Origin: an uncultured Bacillota bacterium
GTDB taxonomy: Bacteria; Bacillota_I; Bacilli_A; RF39; UBA660
DNA: 36,299 nucleotides
Assembly: GCA_905205665.1 (NCBI GenBank)
Contig: CAJLEF010000011.1
Coordinates: 1-36,299 of the forward strand
Direction: 5' to 3'
Both the position numbers and the translations under genes were made by a program. This document shows, piece after piece, positions 33,689-36,299 of the stretch; positions within the stretch are counted from its first letter, which is position 1, and each line of letters starts with the position of its first letter. The notes beneath the pieces are model-generated. The model did no database searches. It saw only the letters and a program-made list of their open reading frames with translations, and had not been told where the DNA came from.

Positions 33689-33786
33689 TTTGATTTTTCC
33701 TTTGATTCTTATATTTGTCTACCAGACTTTCGAGAATTTTCCTTTTTGGATATAAACCTACTAATCCAGCCTAGAACGACTAATTT

Positions 33787-33800
33787 TTGCCAAGTGGCAA
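33787..33800 (-). other. Hairpin in the TR-RT spacer
   Basis: TTGCC/GGCAA stem with a 4-base loop in the 145-base spacer between the template repeat and the RT gene. In studied DGRs this downstream spacer is part of the template RNA and is needed for cDNA priming; the hairpin may belong to that structure. Confidence 0.4.
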
Positions 33801-33833
33801 GGAAAATGATATGTAATAAATTTTATTTTTATA

Positions 33834-33944
33834 TAAGTAGACGACCTCCGATATTGTAATTGCTATTACTTGAATTGTTGTTAAGATTCCAACGGAACAA
33901 CCCATCATTATTTCCATCATTATAATAACCGCCGACAAAGGCAA
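33834..33944 (-). repeat. DGR template repeat (TR)
   Basis: 111 bases, identical to the variable repeat except at ten positions, all of which are A in TR on the minus (coding-sense) strand: plus-strand T at 33838, 33855, 33861, 33867, 33878, 33881, 33882, 33912, 33920 and 33921. TR has about 33 such A and none of the other ~78 bases differ. In the VR reading frame TR carries AAY (Asn) codons at seven of the variable sites; A-substituted AAY codons cannot become stops. It is a non-coding RNA source, never altered itself. Confidence 0.97.
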
Positions 33945-34031
33945 AAAACAAAAAAGCAAGAAAAAACCCGGGTCTACATATCAAATCCCTATAATGTTAT
34001 TTACTAACTTCACAAAAAAATTTTATGAATT

Positions 34032-34047
34032 TTCGACTTACGTCGAA
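34032..34047 (-). other. Hairpin with GNRA loop downstream of VR
   Basis: Minus-strand TTCGAC-GTAA-GTCGAA: a perfect 6-bp stem with a GTAA loop. It is about 55 bases past the end of VR. DGR targets typically carry a hairpin or cruciform with a GRNA-type loop after the VR that aids homing. Confidence 0.6.
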
Positions 34048-34061
34048 CTTTTATTATTTTT

Positions 34062-34078
34062 GGGGGCTGACCGCCCCC
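34062..34078 (-). other. GC-rich hairpin after VR
   Basis: GGGGGC/GCCCCC (6-bp, loop GGTCA on the minus strand), preceded by a further GGGGG block. A striking GC island in AT-rich sequence just after the stop codon; it could be the homing cruciform, or part of a terminator for the receptor gene. Confidence 0.6.
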
Positions 34079-34093
34079 ATTCCCCCGTTTATT

Positions 34094-35818
34094 CTAGTAT
34101 TTAAGAAGACGACCTCCGATATGGTAATAGCTATCACTTGAATTGCTGCCAAGATTCCAACGGAACAACCCATCATTATATCCATCAAAATAATAACCGC
34201 CGACAAAGGCAATTCTGTTACCTTTTTCAATTGAAGCATAATCACATAAATATGTATTAGAAGAACCATCAATTTCAGTAGGCAAGGAAAATAATGGATT
34301 CATGTTATCAAAACCAAGCTGTTTTCCATACCCACTAATACTAGTTCCAGTAGCACCTTCCCCAGGTTTAAAACACATATAACCCAACTTCTTATATGGT
34401 TCATCAAATTTATCGGAAACGTATTCATTAGGATTAGTACACACATAAGCCTGATAATCTTTCAAATTTATGCCATCAACAAACTGATAAACATTTGCAA
34501 ATATATTCTCAATACCTCGATAAATTATAGCATGTTTACCATCGTTTGACAAGCACCCTGATTTCATTCCTAAAGAATCACACTGTCCCGATTTTTGACC
34601 TGTTGTCCATATATTGTTACCAATATCAATATTTACGGGATCACCATCAAAATAAATAGCCTTCCCCACTATATTGTTGCTATTATAATCTTCTATTTTT
34701 GTTATGGTTCTATTTTTAGCAACACTCCAATTCCATGCAGCCTTAATTCCGATACTAACTTGTTGCCCTATCACAAAAGCGTTTGCACGAGCCGTTTCAA
34801 TAATAATCCTATTAACATTTTTTTCTGCCAGTAAGGCTTTATCATTATCTGTCACTCTAAAAGTACACAAGCCATTTCCTAACTTGCTTTGTGAATTATA
34901 ATCAGCATATTCAACTAAGTACAACATTTGTAATAAAAAATAATGATAATCCAATTGACACCAATTTTCGCCTACAGCACGAGATGCTGCTCTAAATGAA
35001 CTAATATTTCTTAATACCTCTGGAACTTTATCAGTTACACTATGTAATTTTGTTCCATCATAACTAGAAATATATCTTCCAATAAAAAACTCATCACTTT
35101 TTGTAAAATCAGCCAGATTATGTCTTGAAATCAAAATGTATTCATATCCATCTTTTAAATAATGTTTCCAATAAAATAAAGGAATACGAGTCATTACTTC
35201 GCCATTTTGACCTGTAAAATCAAATGTAGGATCGCCCATAAATGCTTTTATTTCATTTGTACTAGGATCTAAATTACATGTGATGATATCAGACCATGGA
35301 TAAATAGAATCAAAATCATTAGTTACTGAATCGCCATTTTTAGTAGCATTAGCAACTTTTCCAACTGATGCTCCTATTCTTTCCCAAGCACTTGAACTAT
35401 TTTGTTCTACTCTACGCCTTACACCATAATAAATAAACTTTTCTAATTCATCTAAATTAGTAATTTCGGTTGCTCCATCTTCACCTTTTGGTATTTTGAA
35501 ATTTAATTTTGCTTTATGTGCTGTTCCTACATTTGTAACTGCTGCTTTTTGTCCTGGTGCTACTGTTTCAACTGTTCCAACTTCAATTGTTCCAGCATCT
35601 CCAGCAACTGCCATTATTTGCCACATCGTTGCATCTGTCCCAGGCTCAACATTTGTGTTATTTTTTAGAGCCATGTAGGAATTTCCATTATGAGATACTA
35701 CATCGATCCTACTTGAGTTATTATGATACTCTGTTGTTTTATTCCATGCACCTGCTACATAGAAACTTGTACCTTTATAAAACTCCATATCATCGAATGA
35801 TAAATTAAGATCTTCCAT
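34094..35818 (-). CDS. Phage tail receptor-binding protein, DGR target
   Basis: 574 residues. N-terminus: YVAGAWNKTTEYHNNS and VVSHNGNSYMALKNNT resemble a chitin-binding (CBM5/12-type) module (about 17-68), followed by GTIEVGTVETVAPGQKAAV and PKGEDGATE, typical of phage tail fibres. Residues ~120-574 look like a C-type lectin/FGE-like fold, ending GLFRWNLGSN and the final IGGRLLKY. VR covers residues ~536-574; diversified residues are Phe544, Tyr547, Gly557, Ser558, Asp562, Tyr564 and His566, all Asn in TR. These lie in the lectin-fold binding face, as in Mtd of Bordetella phage. GAGGTGGAG precedes the ATG, which follows the upstream stop directly. It should decide which host surface molecule the phage binds. 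Confidence 0.88.
   Translation of the reverse strand: MEDLNLSFDDMEFYKGTSFYVAGAWNKTTEYHNNSSRIDVVSHNGNSYMALKNNTNVEPGTDATMWQIMAVAGDAGTIEVGTVETVAPGQKAAVTNVGTAHKAKLNFKIPKGEDGATEITNLDELEKFIYYGVRRRVEQNSSSAWERIGASVGKVANATKNGDSVTNDFDSIYPWSDIITCNLDPSTNEIKAFMGDPTFDFTGQNGEVMTRIPLFYWKHYLKDGYEYILISRHNLADFTKSDEFFIGRYISSYDGTKLHSVTDKVPEVLRNISSFRAASRAVGENWCQLDYHYFLLQMLYLVEYADYNSQSKLGNGLCTFRVTDNDKALLAEKNVNRIIIETARANAFVIGQQVSIGIKAAWNWSVAKNRTITKIEDYNSNNIVGKAIYFDGDPVNIDIGNNIWTTGQKSGQCDSLGMKSGCLSNDGKHAIIYRGIENIFANVYQFVDGINLKDYQAYVCTNPNEYVSDKFDEPYKKLGYMCFKPGEGATGTSISGYGKQLGFDNMNPLFSLPTEIDGSSNTYLCDYASIEKGNRIAFVGGYYFDGYNDGLFRWNLGSNSSDSYYHIGGRLLKY
34102..34212 (-). repeat. DGR variable repeat (VR)
   Basis: Copy of TR inside the 3' end of the receptor-binding gene, in the same orientation, 158 bases away. 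Ten substitutions, all at template adenines, in seven amino-acid-changing codons plus one silent site (CTA to CTT). The 3' part (ATATCGGAGGTCGTCT on the minus strand) has no substitutions and is a candidate initiation-of-mutagenic-homing site. Beyond base 34102 TR and VR diverge. Confidence 0.97.
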
Positions 35819-36157
35819 TTACTCCACCTCATCTTTCGTATGGGTATATTCACTTGTTAAGTAAAATTGCCCTGTAAAAGTTTTTTTTAGTTTTTTATGT
35901 TCTGCTAAAACCTCAAAATCAAAGCCATATATTTTATTCATTTCTAAATTGTCTGTATCGCTAGGTTCAAACTTTAAAACATACTTTTTGATTTCATCTG
36001 AATATTCGATTCCATCACCGATTTTCTTTTGCAAAACAACTTTACTAGAATTAGCATTTTCTTTTACTGTAAAATACAATTCTTCAATTTTTCCTGCATA
36101 ACCGGTAATAGTAATCGATAGCGATTTATAATCGCCTCTAGGAAATTCTATAAGCAT
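35819..36157 (-). CDS. Phage baseplate/tail protein (BppU-type N-terminal domain)
   Basis: 112 residues, all-beta pattern: LIEFPRGDYKSLSITI, then KIEELYFTVKEN, VVLQKKIGDGIEYSD and TGQFYLTSEYTH. This strand order and the FPRGDYKSL start resemble the N-terminal domain of BppU-like baseplate proteins (DUF2479 relatives), which attach receptor-binding proteins. TAGGAGGA precedes the ATG. It lies directly upstream of the receptor-binding gene. Confidence 0.65.
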   Translation of the reverse strand: MLIEFPRGDYKSLSITITGYAGKIEELYFTVKENANSSKVVLQKKIGDGIEYSDEIKKYVLKFEPSDTDNLEMNKIYGFDFEVLAEHKKLKKTFTGQFYLTSEYTHTKDEVE

Positions 36158-36169
36158 TTTTCTATCCTC

Positions 36170-36271
36170 CTATACTTTTATCCAACTTAACCAAGACTTA
36201 TTATTCATAGTTCTTACATAAATATCGTTAGTCGTTCCATCAAAAAGGGGCTGAGTGGAAATAAATAATTT
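36170..36271 (-). pseudogene. 3' fragment of a tail protein without start
   Basis: In-frame piece encoding FISTQPLFDGTTNDIYVRT and ending KSWLSWIKV, a sequence common at the C-terminus of small phage tail proteins. A TAG (36272-36274) in the same frame cuts it off from upstream codons (reading PKKKEAK before the TAG), and no start codon lies in the 33-codon piece. Either a decayed gene or a sequencing/assembly problem at the window edge. Confidence 0.45.
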
Positions 36272-36288
36272 CTACTTAGCTTCTTTTT
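36242..36288 (+). terminator. Long plus-strand hairpin with U-run
   Basis: 21-bp stem (36242-36262 with 36268-36288, loop AAATA), 17 Watson-Crick and 4 G-T pairs; T-rich sequence is part of and follows the right arm. The wobble pairs are valid only for RNA read rightwards, opposite to the late phage genes. Confidence 0.5.
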
Positions 36289-36299
36289 TCTTTGGAAAA

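Noticed and set aside
34054..34272. Minus-strand 72-codon open frame over VR
   Set aside because: It lies in another frame of the receptor-binding gene and VR; the reading with the lectin-like ending and the TR-VR relation is the real one.

Overview
The window looks like a chromosome segment of a low-GC, AT-rich gut-type member of the Bacilli (Erysipelotrichales or the RF39-like Mycoplasmatota are the best guesses). The reasons are very A/T-biased codon use, Gram-positive AGGAGG-type ribosome binding sites, a T-box ahead of aspS, a family II pyrophosphatase with CBS and DRTGG inserts, a DUF1700 membrane protein, and Rpn/PD-(D/E)XK nuclease genes. TGG encodes Trp and the reading frames behave normally. 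The taxonomy is an inference.

Bases 1-1151 hold a damaged Rpn-type nuclease gene in a circularly permuted arrangement: a body without its head, then a head without its body, joined by a 56-bp exact direct repeat. Bases 1104-13760 are housekeeping and accessory genes, mostly on the minus strand: an SDR oxidoreductase, an alpha/beta hydrolase, PpaC, a DUF2130 coiled-coil protein, a divergent DUF2441/ART-like pair, and a minus-strand run of a single-domain ClpB-like ATPase, a diaminopentanoate dehydrogenase-like enzyme, a polysaccharide deacetylase and a hemolysin III protein, preceded by a DUF1700 protein. Bases 13796-24552 carry an ABC exporter, a NUDIX hydrolase, a metal P-type ATPase with its ArsR repressor and operator, an HD phosphohydrolase, and a large MMPL transporter fused to a secreted domain and facing a TetR regulator. 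A second, intact Rpn gene follows, then aspS with a T-box leader, an AT-rich stretch with 18-bp tandem repeats, tRNA-His, tRNA-Asn, a MntP-like protein and dusB.

From about 29.9 kb to the right end lies one end of a prophage. Its late genes read leftwards: tail/baseplate proteins, a tail receptor-binding protein, a reverse transcriptase, a tail-fibre assembly chaperone, a small membrane protein, a holin, a small acidic protein and a CHAP endolysin. Two small rightward genes with a near-consensus promoter sit at the very end and look like lysogenic (moron) genes.

The main discovery is a complete diversity-generating retroelement (DGR) inside the prophage. The receptor-binding protein (34094-35818) ends in a variable repeat (VR, 34102-34212). 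A template repeat (TR, 33834-33944) lies between it and a DGR-type reverse transcriptase (32630-33688) that has the IGNFTSQ and YMDD motifs. TR and VR align over 111 bp with ten mismatches, and all ten fall on adenines of the template sense strand, turning seven template Asn codons into Phe, Tyr, Gly, Ser, Asp, Tyr and His. Two hairpins follow VR, as expected for DGR target recognition. The system should let the phage vary its host-binding tip. Chemistry of this kind is known from Bordetella phage BPP-1; this particular cassette, its prophage setting and the absence of a visible Avd accessory gene are what deserve follow-up.
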